Assembly: GCA_930367215.1 (NCBI GenBank)
Contig: OV884058.1
Coordinates: forward strand, 196,992,208-197,056,207
Source: Pollenia angustigena
Lineage: Eukaryota; Arthropoda; Insecta; Diptera; Polleniidae
Direction of reading: 5' to 3'
DNA: 64,000 nt
The notes beneath the pieces were generated by a model. That model was given only the letters and a program-made list of their open reading frames with translations, was not told the DNA's origin and searched no databases. The position numbers and the translations under genes are program-made. This document shows positions 21,401-36,400 of this stretch, piece by piece. The number at the start of each line of letters is the position of its first letter. The stretch's first letter is position 1.

Positions 21401-24400
21401 AGGAATATATTTTTTCAATACCACCTTTCTAAATCCAAAACCTGTTTCGCGACATTTTTTGTGGTTTCTGAGATATTAAGCATTCATTTTGCTCCATATC
21501 AATTACTTTAAAGTTATTATGGTATTGTTTTGCTCTTAACGCCACTATTTGGCGATTAAATCAAATTCTTCATATAAAGACGTAGAAATAAATTCCACTT
21601 TTGCTTTGCTTCATTGCCGTAACAAAAAAGTAGTTTATAATAAACACGTGTTAGTATATAGTAAAAATTTCTATAAAAAAGGAATTGTTTTTGTAAAAAA
21701 AACCAAATAAAAGAAAAAATCATCACTTTTTATAAGATTGTTAATACAGCAACTTCCATTTGAGCAAGTTACTCAATGCATAACAATAAGTAAACGTATG
21801 CAGCACAAAAAGCTACATTTAAAAAATATTTATAGAAAAGTGGCGTATGCGGCACAACATAATGTTTTTCATAAAATTGCCAAAATTTACATATGTCTTC
21901 AAAAAAGCGGAGAAAATATAAAAAAAATTCTATCGTATACATTTTGAGAAATCTTCATGTAAACCTTCTTTGTCGTTTTTCTCCACTCCGAATTTTTGGC
22001 ATATGCGTCGAATCAATAATGAGTTGACGATTTGTGATTTAAGCCCCAATAAAGCCCCTGCCTGGTATTGATTAGATCAGCAACAAAATGCTTTTGAAAC
22101 TACCTCGTAGAGCAAAGAAAATCATTATTTTAATTTTTAATATTATTTTATGCATTGAATACACCGTGGTTGCTCTTGTATTAAGTAGAGCGACAAAAAT
22201 AGTTAGAATAAAGATATCATCTTGAAATTTACACAATATATTTCTGACAATATAAAAACAATATCCTGATAAAATGGGCGTGGTCACTTGCTCCTACCAT
22301 AATTTTTTTTACACAACATTGCTACTGATTTTAACCAGAGCTGCAATTAAATCCCCATTTTCCTATCAAAACAAAGCTATTTACATTAACATGAGATACG
22401 TCCTTCCAGACTTCAAATTGTACATCTAAAAGAAGTCAAATTTTGTAAATGTACTTCAGCCTAAGATTCACTCACGGCGATAGATTCCGCATTTGGATAA
22501 CTTTTTTTTCTTTTCCTTCAATATCTTTTCGTAATTGGGAAACATACTAAGGGAAACCTAAATTCTGAAAAAAATTGTGTTTGTTCTGATTATACACCAT
22601 GCAGGGAAAGAAAATAGTTTTATGATTTTGTACCAATTATAAAAATAAATTGTACTTTTTAGAGAATGACGGTGCCATTTTTTAATTTTTATTAAAAACA
22701 AAAATGTTTATGAAAATTCATAACTACACAAAAAATATAGCATATAAATAATAAATATTACATACATACTTATGTATATATGTACATACATTAAGGCCCG
22801 TTTTCACAACCAACCGATAGGTAAAGGTAGGATTTTGTCGGCCGTATGAAAAGTGCTCCATTATAACAACTTTGGGTCTTTTGCGCATTTAGCTTTTAAA
22901 ATTAATCGAATTTATCACTTATAATCTTGTAAGTAAGAAATTCTTTATTGACTTAAATAAATCTTTTGTTTGTATCATCACAAAAAAAAAAAAAAATTTC
23001 ATTAGTTTCATTTACCAATTAAATAGATTGTTTGAAAATAATTATAATTAAATTAATGATTTTATTGAATCAATTATTTTTTTTTTTCATTGACAGAAAA
23101 CAAAATTAATGTTGTTATAAAATTATGTTGTTATAAAACGTTGAGATGGTTAAATTTTATCAAGTTAGCCGCGGTAGTACCACGGTACTAAAAAGGTCCT
23201 AAATGACCTAAATAAAGTGCAATTGTACCATAATTTCTATCCCTGACACCACGTAAGGCATCAGCTGCAGTCGGATAAGTTCCTGCCAACTTTGCTATTC
23301 TGTCGGGTGATTTTTTAGCTATTATCTTTTTGGCAACACTGGTTTAAACAGCTGACGCACGTTTCTTGTTTTGTTTCACTGTCAAACATCTTCAGTTTGG
23401 TCTATAATTTAACCATGAATCGTCTTACAAACGAACAACGCTTGCAAATTATTGAATTTTATTATCAAAATGCGTGCTCTGTTAAGAAAGTTCATCGCGC
23501 GCTTCTTCCATTTTATGGTCAGCTCATTTTTGGCTCAATGGGTACGTTAATAAGTAGAATTGTCGATTTTGGAGTGAAGATCAGCCAGAAGCATTGCAAG
23601 AGCTACCAATGCATCCAGAAAAAGTCACAGTTTGGTGCGGTTTATGGGCTGGTGGCATCATTGCCCCGTACTTCTTCAAAGATGATGCGAATCGTAACGT
23701 AACTGTAAATGGTGAGCGCTACCGTGAGATGATATCCAACTTTTTTTTGGCCAAAATGCAAGAGCTTGACTTGCATGACATGTGGTTTCAACAAGACGGT
23801 GCCACATGCCACACGGCATGCTTAACAATGGACTTATTGAGAAGTGAGTTCGGTTAACATTATATTTCACGTTCGGGACCGGTCAATTGGCCGCCTAGAT
23901 CGTCCGATTTATCGCCTTTAGACTATTTTTTGTGGGGCTATGTTAAAGCTCATGTCTATACACACATGCCCGCTTCAATTGACGCATTGGAAGACAACAT
24001 TGAAGCATTTATTCATGAGATACCGGCCGAAATGTTGGAAAGAGTATGCCAAAATTGGACTAAGCGGATAAACCATTTGAGGCGCAGTCACGGTCAACAT
24101 TTGCATGAAATAATCTTCAAACATTAAATTATATGGACCGTACTATCGATTCAAATAAAGATTTCATGCATTTTTCTGAATTTTATGTGTTTTTTTTAAA
24201 ACTTTCCTATAGCTCTTAAAAAAATCACCCGATACATTGTTTTTTCTCTTTGGGGTATTTGAGAAACCAGATGCAGGGCGGCCACGTTTATTCGCTTTTA
24301 ATGCTTGCTCTTTACGAAGATACGGAATTAAGTTTGAATTTACTTAATTCACAATTATGCACTACACAATAAGACGAAGATGCAGTAAAGTCAGTGAACG

Positions 24401-27400
24401 AAATCTTAACAAGTTTTATAAAAAAATAACATTTCATGCATTCCCTAACTACGAAACAGGGTTGTAAGGGAGAATACCAAAAAATAACTGTTTCACAACA
24501 TTCAATGTGTAAATCTGATAGCAACACTCACCAGTTTTTTAAGCATTTAATAAAGCGCTTTTTGTGTCAAAAATTTATTGCTTCAAAGTGGGAACTCATC
24601 TTATAAAATTCATGCCTTCCATAACCGAGATGGTAAGCGAAATTCTAACATTTCTTTCTTACAAATCTGCTTCGTTAGAAGCTCCATTTCTCATTAGCTC
24701 CTTTAAAATAGTTCTAAAAATGTGCATTAGTTTTTTTATGTATTTTTTTTTAACAAGTTTTATATCTCAAATTTCAAAATGTTGTATATGTTACACAATA
24801 AAAAATTTTATCATTTTGCGAAGCACTAATGGTACATTTAAAAAAATAAGCGCACAATTATGCGCTACGCAATAAGACATACAGAAATGCAGTAAAGTAA
24901 GTGAAATAACTCTCAACAATTTTTATAAAAAAAAAAAATAAAATTTCAAGTGCTTCGGCATTCCCTTACTACGAAGCAGGTTTGTAAGGGAGAGTACTAA
25001 AAAATAACTGTAAAAAACATTCAGTGTGTAAAGCTGATCGTTACATCCAACAATTTTTTTATGCGCTTTATGTGTCAAAAATGTATTGCTTCAAAGTGGG
25101 AACTCGCCATATAAAATTCATGTCTTCCGTAAGCGCAATGGTAAGCGAAACTCTTACATTTCTCCCTTCTCACTCGAAGCACAATTTTTTATTATGTAGA
25201 TAAGCGTTTTATAAATTAAAGTACAAAAAACACCTTTATTAATATTTTCCCGTCCTCCCCCTTCTTACGGGTGTTTTTTTTTATATTTTTAAAAAACAAA
25301 GACGATTTGTTGTAGTACATAGTTGCTGAAAATGACTTATACCTCAGATGTAAGAACACATAGTTGTATATACCAATATGTTGCACGAACAGGCCAAAAG
25401 AGTTGAACTAAAAACTACTTGTTTATGTTGACGATTTTACTAAATTTTGTAGTTTTAGTGAACCGATGTTGAATTCGTCTGTTGAAATCATGCTCATTTC
25501 CAAAAAACGCAAAAGAAATGAAAAAATATTGGAATCAAATTGTTTCTAGTTCTCCTTAGCAGTTTGGGATTGAAATCCAGCAAAATCGGTTCAGTAGGAA
25601 AAGAGTTATGAATCAAAATGTGAAACAACCAAAATTTATCATTTGGTTACAAAAACTATTAATATTAGATATTAGATTTAGCACAAACTCGTACTATTTG
25701 ACTAAAAATCATACTGTGCAATTTCGCGAAGACCGGTCCATAATTAACAATAGGCCCAATAAAAAACCCACTCTCAAGAAACCTTTAGTACGTCTTAAAC
25801 CGTAACAAATAATGCTCTTGTTACAAATTTGGTCTGTTACAGCTTTATTTGACTAGAAATTACACTGTCAATTTTCGTGATTATCAGTCCATATTTAACC
25901 ATAGGCCCCATATAAAGCCTACTCTCGAAAAACACTTTAGTTCGCCTAAAACGGTAACAAATATTGCTATTGTAATAACAAATTTGGTCTGTCACAGCAT
26001 TATATGACTAGAAATTTCACCGTAAACTTTCGTGCCGATCGGCCCATAACTTACCATTGGCCCCAGATAAAACCTTCTCTGAGAAAAAACTTTACTCATA
26101 AAACCGTAACGCTTTCATTCTGTGTTCTATTATAATAAAATTAAAGGACTTTTTCAAATTTCGTGAAGATCGGCCCGGAAATTTTCTAACTGTAGGTGCA
26201 GGGTATCACAGTCGAATGCATAACTATAATTTTTTTGAGAATAAAATAACTAGGGAAGTTGGAAACCTGAGTAAGTAACAGACTAAACTTTTAAAAATGT
26301 TGGTTTTGACGATATTTTTTAAATTTTTTATTTTCAAAAAATTCCGTTTAATCAAATATTTAGCGGTTTCTAGCGGTTTTTAAGTCCTATTTGGCGGGAA
26401 GTGTTCAAAAAAAGTTGACAACAGTGGTCTCCACTACCAGAACCCCGTTATTTTAGAAAAACGTGGAAATTATTGCGCACGGGTTCTAAATTTGTAGGGA
26501 TTTAATAAAATATTGTTTCACTTACTTTTTCTTCTTATAATAAAGACAGCCCCTAAGAGGCCTAGTAACAAAATTAGTGATAAGCATACTGGTAGTAATA
26601 CTTTTATATTGGCGTAAAAAGGACTATCAGTCATGGGAGACATGGCATTTAAGTCGGTATTGTAAATAACTGAAAATAAAAAACAAGAAATTTAGTAAAT
26701 AAACAATTTAACAAATCTCTTTCTACCCACCTCCCTGGGGCGATAGTGTAGTAAAGTTATAAACCGCTGTCGTTGAGCCGGCATTATTGTGCGCTGTTAC
26801 TCTAAGTTGATACTTAGTACCAGGTACTAAATCACTAACCGTATGTATGCGTTCAGTCGGTGGTATATGACTTGAGACCACAGTCCAAGTCGATCTGTGT
26901 AAACAAAAAAGTTAATTTTATTTGCATGAATCCAAAAAATTAATTTTTTGTCAACGAAATTCTTACCTGCCATAAATTCTCGATTCAATCATAAAATATA
27001 AAATACCACAACCTCCATCTCCCCATGAATCCAACCAACAGGTAACACTAGTAGAATTATTTGTTATCATTTGCGAATGTTTAGGCTGCACAGGGGGATT
27101 GCCCTTGGTGTGGGTATTAACAATGTCACACGGCAAACCAGTGCCTATTTTATTATAGGCTGTTATATACAATTGATAGCGTGTGCCACACCAAAGATTA
27201 CTCAATAAATGGGAATAAGATTTAGCATCGACTTGCAATTCCTCCCAATCACCATTGTCTCTTTTATAATTAATGACATAGCCCAATATAGGACTACCGC
27301 CGTTATTGTTATCAGACCATTCCAACAGTAAACTATCCGAATAGGCAGTGACTACGGTAAGATTAGGCGCTTCTGGAGGCACTTTTACCACAACACTGTA

Positions 27401-30400
27401 AATGATTTCATCTTTACCCCAGGTATTCTCAACACTACAAGTATAATTGCCCGCATCGGTGGCTTGAGTTTCTCGAATATATAATGTACCATTTTTGGCA
27501 ATAGTTTTGCGGGCATTTGTTTCTAAGTTATGGCCATCTAAGCGCCATATTGTAACCGGGGCCGGAGAGCCTACTTTACGGCATGTCAACTCTAAGTTTT
27601 CTTTCCAAGGTGTGATAACACGCTGACTAAACGACACAATACGAGCAGGTACTTTATTGTTTGGTGGCACTGTAACAACCTCCGTTTTTTCGCCTTCACC
27701 CACTTTAGTGGAGGCCGTAAGCCAAAATTGATAAGTAGCTGACTCTTGGGTACGTTGTGTTTCATGCATTTCCACGTACGGACCCAAAATACGTTTATGA
27801 GTACCTTCCTCACGGCCACCCTCCAGCATGGACATGTAAAACGTATAGCCAGTCTGTGGAATAATAAAAGTGATTTATTAAGTAAAATTTATTTCAATAA
27901 GGACCGCAATTTCCAAAAACTTACTATATCACCATTTGGAAACTCTGGCGGCAACCAGGATATGATAATTTTTGTACTTGAAGCTGGTATTGCTTTAATG
28001 GCCTGTGGCGCGGATGGCACTTTATATGGATTAGAGAACATAAAACATTAATTAATTCTTAATTACCATTTGGAGTGTGTGTTTTCCTTACCATCCTCAT
28101 TTGTCCGGCAGTAGAACGGTTTGGTTTTCACACCATCACCCACTTTGGTGTAGGCCACCACCCAGACTGTGTAGTTGGTATATTTATGTAGATTTTCAAT
28201 AGTGGCATATTGATTATTGGATTTCACAACCTCTGGATCTTTTTCTGAAAAAAAAATAAAATAATTCTAAATTGTAGTTGAATATTACTGTGAATATTTT
28301 AAAAATAATTTATTTTGAAAGGAATGGAAAGTAAATAAAGAATGTCCTGATAAAATTGCTTTAGATTTTCGTGAAATAATTTTTTTTTTTTAAGTTTTGT
28401 TCACCATCAATTCATTGATTTTTTATTTTATTATATGAACAGTGGCCGCATTCTGTAATCCGCTAAAGCTAATGGATGAAGACTTCGTTCGCTTTTAAAA
28501 CAAAAACAAATAAGAAAATATTGTTTTTGTTTTACATGCACGTTAAGCGAACGAAGTCTTTATTCGTTATCTAAGAACAGGTCATAAATCTCTAACGCTA
28601 ATAATGCTGTACTGTAACGTGCATTACTAAATGTGGCAATGACCGGCTTGAGAATTATATTCGCGTGTTCGCGCCAAATACGGCAATTTTTAATTTATTT
28701 ATGTAGCCATTTAACCAGAAATGAGCTTCGTAAAATGCACGAAGTGCTTTATGAACTACGCAATTTATTTTTTTCAAAGTAAACTTCCACAATTTTAAAG
28801 CGTTGTTCTAGCGTTAAACGATTCGTTATGACTTGCCAAAACCTTACTGAACAGAAATGTCAACATTTTTTGACATTCTCAGCTGTCGAAAGTTCTCTTG
28901 CTGCTTAAAATTCACCCTATTTATTAGGAAAACTTAATGCAAGAATTAAACTTAAGCTTTCAGCTCATAAAACAAATAGTCTGTTAAGCCGAGGTTGTGT
29001 TTACTTTGCTTTTGGTTGAAATTTATTTATTAATCGTTATCTCGCAAATGTGTCGTTATACAAATACAGCCAACTTTTAGGTTTGATTTCCGTTCAAATT
29101 TATATTAAAATCGTTTTTAATACAAAATTCTGCTTTTAACTTAACATTCAAATGCAACTTAATTTACCAATCTGATAATACACTTTTATTTAATTTAAGT
29201 TTCCATAACATGGTGTCTTCACCTGACAATTTTTTGTCATACCAAACGTCAAAGTCCATATAAAAAAAACTTTAAAATTTTTGTTAGCGTTTTTTTTATA
29301 TGAAGTTTGACGTTTATTACGACAAAAAACTGTCAGGTGAAGACCCTATCAATATCACAATATTACAATAGCAACAACAGGTTCTTGTAAATAAATCGGT
29401 GTTGGAAAATAAACATCAAATAAAGCTCCTTAGTGTTCGGTTCGGTAGATTTTTGTGGAAACACAACCGCTTATAGTTTCCCTGTTGGTCATCTTCGAGC
29501 ACAAAAATAATACCGTTCTTTTCCAACTCAACAAAAAGATGAGCACATATAATTCCGTTCTGTTTTCAAAATTGTTCTGTTTTTTAACAAAGAATGTTCG
29601 GCTCTTGCAAATAGTTACGAGCGGTATCGTCTACACAAACACTAAAAAATAGATATCGTTCCTGGGTGTGTGAGCCCAAGTCTAAATAATGTTCTGTTTA
29701 TTATCGAACACTGAAATAAATACACTTTTTCACAATTAGTTGTGAAGAGGGTATATTAAGTTTGTCATTCCGTGTGAAACTTTTTTATTATTCATCTCAG
29801 ACCCCATAAAGTATATCGTCATCTTAAAGACCTAATAACCTATCTGCAAAAATTTCAAAATTGAGTTTTTTATGGACTTTTATTCCCTATATCATAACGC
29901 ATATGTGTGCAAAATTTTGAACATATAATATTACAAATGACAAAGTTTTTGTACCTAGAGGACCGTCACGCACCAAAAAAGAAAAAAAGAAATCATCAAA
30001 AATCACGATAAAAGTTAAATTTTGTTGCATAGTATAATTTAAACAAATATTAAGTACTTGTTTTTGCTTAAACCAGTAAAAGAAACTACTACTGTAATTA
30101 TTTAATGTATATAATATTCATGTGTAAAGAAATTTTTATTTATTCATACTAATTAGTACTGCAGATAGGTTATTTGGTTTCAGATTTTTACAATTCCAAA
30201 AAACCTAAGTGTCATAACATAAGCTGTGATTAGAAAAACAAAATTTTCTCAACCTATATATATTACTGGTTTCATTTTAATCAAAATGTGTAATTTTCGT
30301 TTCAATATCGTTAAAAGTTCCAATTTTATAACGTTTTTTCCCTCTCCTGTAAACTTTTGAAAACTGCAGATAGGTTATTTCGTCTTTTAGGTGACGATAT

Positions 30401-33400
30401 ATATTCTGGGTCCTTGAGTAATTCTAAGTCAATTTAGCCATGTCCGTCTGTCTGTCCGTCTGTTGAAAACTTGCTCACTTTCGAACAACTCAAAAGAAAT
30501 GAACAACCTTGGTGCCAAATTGCTTGGAGTTATCCTAAGCAGTTTGGGATTGAAATCCAGCTAAATCGGTTCAGTAGGACCAGAGCTATGAATCAAAATG
30601 TGGAACCACCACCTAAAAAAATTGATAATTTTGTTACAAAAAATAACATAAATGGTGGAACAAGTCACGGAATGAGATAAGATTTTGCAAAAATTTGTTT
30701 TATTTTACTGGAAATCACGCTGTTAAATTGCGTGAAGATCCGTCCATAATTTACCCTAAGCCCCATATAAACAATACTCCCGGAAAACAGTTTAGTACGC
30801 CTAAAACCGTAAAACATAACGCTAGCGTAACAAAATTTGGAACGTCACAGTTTTTTAGGTCTAGAAATAACCCTGTGAAATTTCGTGACGATCGGTCCAT
30901 AATTTACCTTAGGCCCCATATAAACCCTACTACCGGAAAACAGTTTAGTACGCCTAAACCGTAAAAAATAATGCAAACATAGCAGATTTTGGCTCGTCAC
31001 AGTTTTATAGGACTATAAATGAAACTGTGAAATTTCGTGAAGATCGGTACATAATTTAGCCTAGGCCCCATAGAAACCCTACTCCCGGAAAACAGTTTAG
31101 TACACCTAAAAACCATAATTAATAATGCCAGCATAACAGAAATCACAGTTTTAAAGGACTAGAAATGTCGCTGTGAAATTTCGTGATGATCGGTCCATAA
31201 TTTACCCTAGGCCCTATATAAACCATACTACCGGAAAACAGTTTAGTCGCCTAAAACCATAATTAATAACAAATTGTCACAGTTTAAGATAATAATAACA
31301 TCATACAGATATTACTCCTAAAACATTCGAACTGTCGGTGGAGGGTATCAAAGATTTGGCATAGCCGAATATATTACTCTAACTTGTTTTTTTTTGTATT
31401 TAGTAGTGGTGTCATACTTTTATCCTAATTAAATAATTCTTTTTAAATAATTTTCAAACAACCAAACTGTATATAAATACGATTTAAATTTATATGAAAA
31501 TAGCAATATAAATTTAGAAAAATAACAATATAAATATAGATTTAACAACTATCCTAAAAATTTAACATTAAACTAAGTTTCTATCCTGTGTACTCCAGAA
31601 AATGATTTAGGGTTTTTGGGGTCGTTCGTGACATATTAACCGAAAAATACAGAAAATGCTGTAAGTTATATTAATATTAAAGGCCACAATATTTTAAACT
31701 TTAGCCTCTAGTTAGCACTCTGAATTTAAGCAAAACTAATATACAAAAGTCTGAACTGGAAAATTTTGGTGTGTTGCCCTGTGTTATCGTTAAATCTAAT
31801 AATTTTACTATCCACTTATAGTGAGAAAAGGAAAATAATAGTACATACAGTCAAGAACTATTTTCCTTTGGATTCAATTTTGTTTTAAAAAATTCGGATA
31901 CAAATGTTTTAGTAAGACCATGATGTAATAATAATATTAAACAATTAGCAAGACTTCAAAATTATTTTTGGTTAAACTTTATATTTTGAAAAAATTCTGA
32001 GCATTAGAAAACGATAATTTTAGATGGTTTTTTTTTACTGCATATGTACGAATGTATATATTTCTCTGCATTCTGCATTCTGCATTTTGTTGCTGTATTC
32101 TTAATGTATGGCTGTAGTTTATTTGCATATTTGTTTAACACTCACATGATCAATAAATATTGAGGCGTTAAAAATTTAATGACTTGAATAATTGCCTTCT
32201 GGTAAAAGATAAATGAAAACAGCCTCAATAAAGGACAACAACATACACATGAACCTGTGCAGTACAAATGATACGTTTAACGTGATGTACATATGTAGAC
32301 CTTAAATGGAAAAGTGAAAACTTATCCGAACCAATTTGCCAATTGTAATTTTCAATGTAAACATTGATTCAAGTAGCAAATAACATTTTGGGGTAAATTT
32401 TTTGTTGAAAGGTAGTTGGGTTCATAAGTAAATAGAAGTTAATGAAATATAAAATATAAAATACGATTTCAACCACTCATGGCAATTGAGTTCGTTATAT
32501 TTATTACATATATCATATACATTAAAAAAAACTGAAAAATTACTTTTATAATAAGCTAGCAAGTGCACGGCTTAAAAAAACTCAACTGGCAACTTGCTTT
32601 ATTTTTTGATTTTCTTGCGAAAACAATAAAGCAAGTTATGAATGTTATTTTTATCAAACTAATAGGGCCTAAATTTCTTCAATGTAAATAAAATTCAATT
32701 TTTAATTACAATATTTTGTTCCCGACGTTCCGTCGATTGTTTGTCGACTTTTCCAAGGGATAAATAAAATAAGTCCAATAATGTTACACATAAACAAAAC
32801 AGACATTAAAAAGTTTTACATGTACCAAGTTGCAAGGTGTTTTTGTTTTTATTTTGTTTTTCCTTAACCCACTAACAACTACAATTTGGGAGAATTCCAA
32901 CCAATTGTAGTGGGGAATGTAAGAAAAGATAAACACATTGTTTATTGTTGGTATTTTGTCTAAGCTTTGATATTGTTGCAAATAGGACCATTTAAGTGTT
33001 TGCAATTCTCATTCACTATGCAGTTTAATTTGCAAATATCTTTGGTTTTTCTAAATTTTTTAAGAGAATGTTTTCTGATGATAGCTAGAAAAAATAGAAA
33101 ATAGCTTATCCTCCAACAATAAATTTCAGTGTTTTTATCGAAAATAAAAATTGGGACTTTAGCACGACAAACAAAATCTTATTAATAAAAACTGAAAAAT
33201 TCGTGGGTTACCAGAAAAATGTTCGCAGTTTGTTATTTAAAAAAAAGTTTATAAACATAGATGTCATACCAGTAGATATTATGAATTTACTTATCGCTCA
33301 TTAAATGAGCAAATTAAAACTTTGTGTGTGAGATGATTTTGTATGCTTGTATCAAATTTGAGCGGAATTGTGCGTGTAGGGCCAAATACTTTGGTTGACA

Positions 33401-36400
33401 TGTGGAAGAATTCACTCGTGCACGTATGCTTGACGTAATATTCGCCGTAATATCAAAATTTTTTGATTTTCCTCGAGCATCGTCAGTGTCACCACACACA
33501 CAAAACAAATTTTCACCAATATGTTCTACCACAGCGCTTGATGAGTAACTTGATCAATGTATTTGGCCCTTTAGCATGGCATATAGAATTGAATCGGCAT
33601 ATAATGTATATATATTCTAAATTTTTTGGTAGTGCAATGAAGATCGAGCATTGCCTGCTTTACATAAATATTTTCAGATGACAAAAGAGTTAAACCACAT
33701 GCTCTACATGCTGGGGAACTACAATTTTTAATTCAAATTGATTAATGATGGAGTACCATTTATTCACTGGTGGATACCCATTTAAAAAATGAGAATTATT
33801 AAATTGAAATTGGGAAATACGATTGTCAATAAGTAGCTTATCAATTATTTTTCGTGATAAACTTAAAGTTTATATTAGATCGAGAAAAATTGGCTGCCTT
33901 TAAACAAGTAAATGTTAAGCAGGAATATTAAAGAGAGTTTCGAAACTTTTTCTTGGACGTTTTTAAATTGTACTTTTGTACACATAACGATGAACGGTAG
34001 GGGTCAGAGATCGGCGACTTTTCTGCTTACCAGGAAAAGTTATATTGGCAAAAAAAAGCATTTTTTGGTTTTTGAGTTGGACCCTGGAAAATCAGTTTTT
34101 TGGAATTTTTTTAGTGAGTTATCGAACAAAACATAATTAAAATCATCATAGAGAAGCACTTAAAGCCTAATGTCAGTGTGGGACTATAACAGGTAGTATC
34201 GAAGTTAAGGTGCTTTTACACGACCTGTATTTTGCAGTGGGTTTGCCAGATGTAGAATCTATATGTAATTGCACATGTGTGTCTAAATGGATAAATACAG
34301 ATGGTTTATAATTTTTGCTTTTACACGTTCGTTTTTGATTTTGTCTGATATAACCTAAAATAGTTCATAATAGCAAATTATTTACATATTTATATTTTTA
34401 TTCACTTTAAATTTTATTTCAGTTAATTAAAAATATTGGTTTTTTAAAAAATATGTGTTAATTAACAAATAAAAATTGATACATGCCGCCACAATGACTT
34501 GTAAAACAGCTGATGTCAGATGGTTTGTCAGATCAAAATAGAACACGCTCTAATTGAAAAATTTGACAGTACTACAGTGCATCTGACATTTACAGAAGCA
34601 ATTTTTTTTGCCCTAACACGACATGTATGCATTTTGCAGTGAGAAATTTGGATGCATAAAAAATGCATATTTCGACATATTCTGCTTGGTTTTTGGCAAA
34701 AACCAAATGGAATGGATAATCTACGAGTTTTTTTATCTAGTCCAAATGTAGTATAAGATGATTTTAACTGAGTTTTGCTAGATAGCTTAATACAAAAAGT
34801 AATGAAAAATTTATTTTTCTGGGACCTACTTAACGTTTATGGACTATTTTGATGAGCTTAAAAACTTTGCTAAAAATCACTTTGCGACATTCGGACATTT
34901 AGATGGCGAAAATGGATGAAACAGGCACACAAAATAAATGACTATTGAATAAAACAAGTTCCCCTATGTGATACTCACTAACTTCTAATCAAAAACACTG
35001 CGATAGATATTTACACTTTTTTGTGACAAGCGGAGCACCCGGCGCTTAACCTAATTCGGGAATGCTGAATCCAGTGGTGCTTACGGTGTTTTTGGGTAAG
35101 CTCTTGTTTTAGAGATAAACTGTTACTTTGCGTAACTCAAAAACGGTTTAGTTTAGCCAATAAACGCACAAATAAACGCAAATAAAAGGCGCATCCTATG
35201 CGCTGCAGGGGCCAAATAAAAGAACTTCATTAAGCCGCCATATTTGTATGGTCAAGGCTGTGGAGTCGGAATCGGAGTTGAATAGTCGGTGCTGAGGTTT
35301 TTGTACCGGAGTCGGAGTGGAAGTAAACTTTTTCGGCAAAAAAAGTTTTCCAATATTTTCCAAATTAAAAGAAAAATTTAAGAGGGACTTCTTAAAAAAT
35401 TTTGAAATCAGAAAATAAAGACCAATCTACTTGACACATGTAAATAACTGTACTAAATCTCAATGCAGCACGTGATAAAATTATAATATCGATTTGAAAT
35501 TTTTACAGATTTTTTTTTTAAAGGTACTGCGTTAAAAAAAAGAGTTTAAAGTCAAATTAGGACAAGTCTCATGTATGTACATTTAGCATCGAAATTAGCG
35601 TAGGAGCAGGAGTAGCAGTTGAAGTAGGAGTAGGAATCGGAGTCGTACTTAAAAACCTTCAGCGGATGGAGTCGGATCCAGAGTTAGAACTATTTCTGGT
35701 TATTTCCTAGTTAAAATTCGTTAATTTGTCCCCTGTAGCGCGCAGGATGCTCCTATTGTTGCTTGATTGCATATTTTCTTTATCTTTATCTTTATTTCTG
35801 AGTTAATTATTTCTGGCTTAAAAAGTACCTATGAAAAGTACAATTGCACTTATTTTACCAACACTGATGTGTTTACAATGAACTGAGAAGAAGAAAGAAA
35901 ATAAAAAAGATTCTGATGATTTTATGTAAATTTTGTTCAAATCGTAAAGAACGAAAATACCCAAAAAACTATTTTTGTTCAATAGAAATCTCACACACAC
36001 ATACTTGTATACTTCTTAAAAGTACATTTGTAGGTGTTTGTTTAAATGTGTTTATTTATTTAAACTTACCATACAAGTCTTCTGTTGATATGTAAAATAT
36101 TTTATAGCCTTTAATTTTGCCATTTTGTCCATCAATATCGGGTGGTGACCATGTTATATAAATGGATGTTGAGCCCAAAACATCACATTGTGGACTCTCA
36201 GGTGGTGAAGATGGCACTAAAAATAAACACACACAAACAAGCAAACAAACAGAAATTTATTTAACAAGGAGTGAGTGAATACATTTACACACATACATAC
36301 ATATATACATACACATGTATGTATGTAGGATTAACGACTTTGAGTTTGATTTATGTATGAATGTGAATGTTTAACACTTACCATCTTCTAATGTTTGAAC

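Larger units (their letters stand above)
21108..26525 (-). other. Dscam intron, 5.4 kb
   Basis: Separates the transmembrane exon from the tail exons. It holds a dispersed repeat (21350-21560), a deleted mariner-type element (23303-24232), diverged direct repeats (24345-25172) and a DINE-like element (25440-26230). 21565-23160 has no recognisable feature beyond AT-rich sequence. Confidence 0.85.
28245..36069 (-). other. Dscam intron, 7.8 kb
   Basis: Repeat-filled: inverted words at 28480-28580, a MITE (29212-29345), an AGTGTTCG-type element (29431-29709), a DINE-like element (29737-31395), a diverged tandem-family copy (32559-33190), an AAGGCCCAAATAC MITE (33340-33575) and a GGAGTCGG-type degenerate tract (35255-35690). 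31400-32550 and 33580-35250 show no gene. No alternative FN exon was recognised. Confidence 0.85.

Noticed and set aside
26963..27835. A stand-alone gene starting at the first ATG of the long minus-strand frame
   Set aside because: The frame continues upstream to a good acceptor at 27854 in phase with the FN4 exon; it is an internal exon.
28440..28580. Inverted 'gaagacttcgttcgctt' words as a microRNA hairpin
   Set aside because: Arms are short and imperfect and the words recur near 53150-53175, so a repeat end is more likely.
35255..35690. GGAGTCGG tracts as a coding or telomere-like repeat
   Set aside because: Too degenerate, no frame, and no telomeric consensus for insects (TTAGG).
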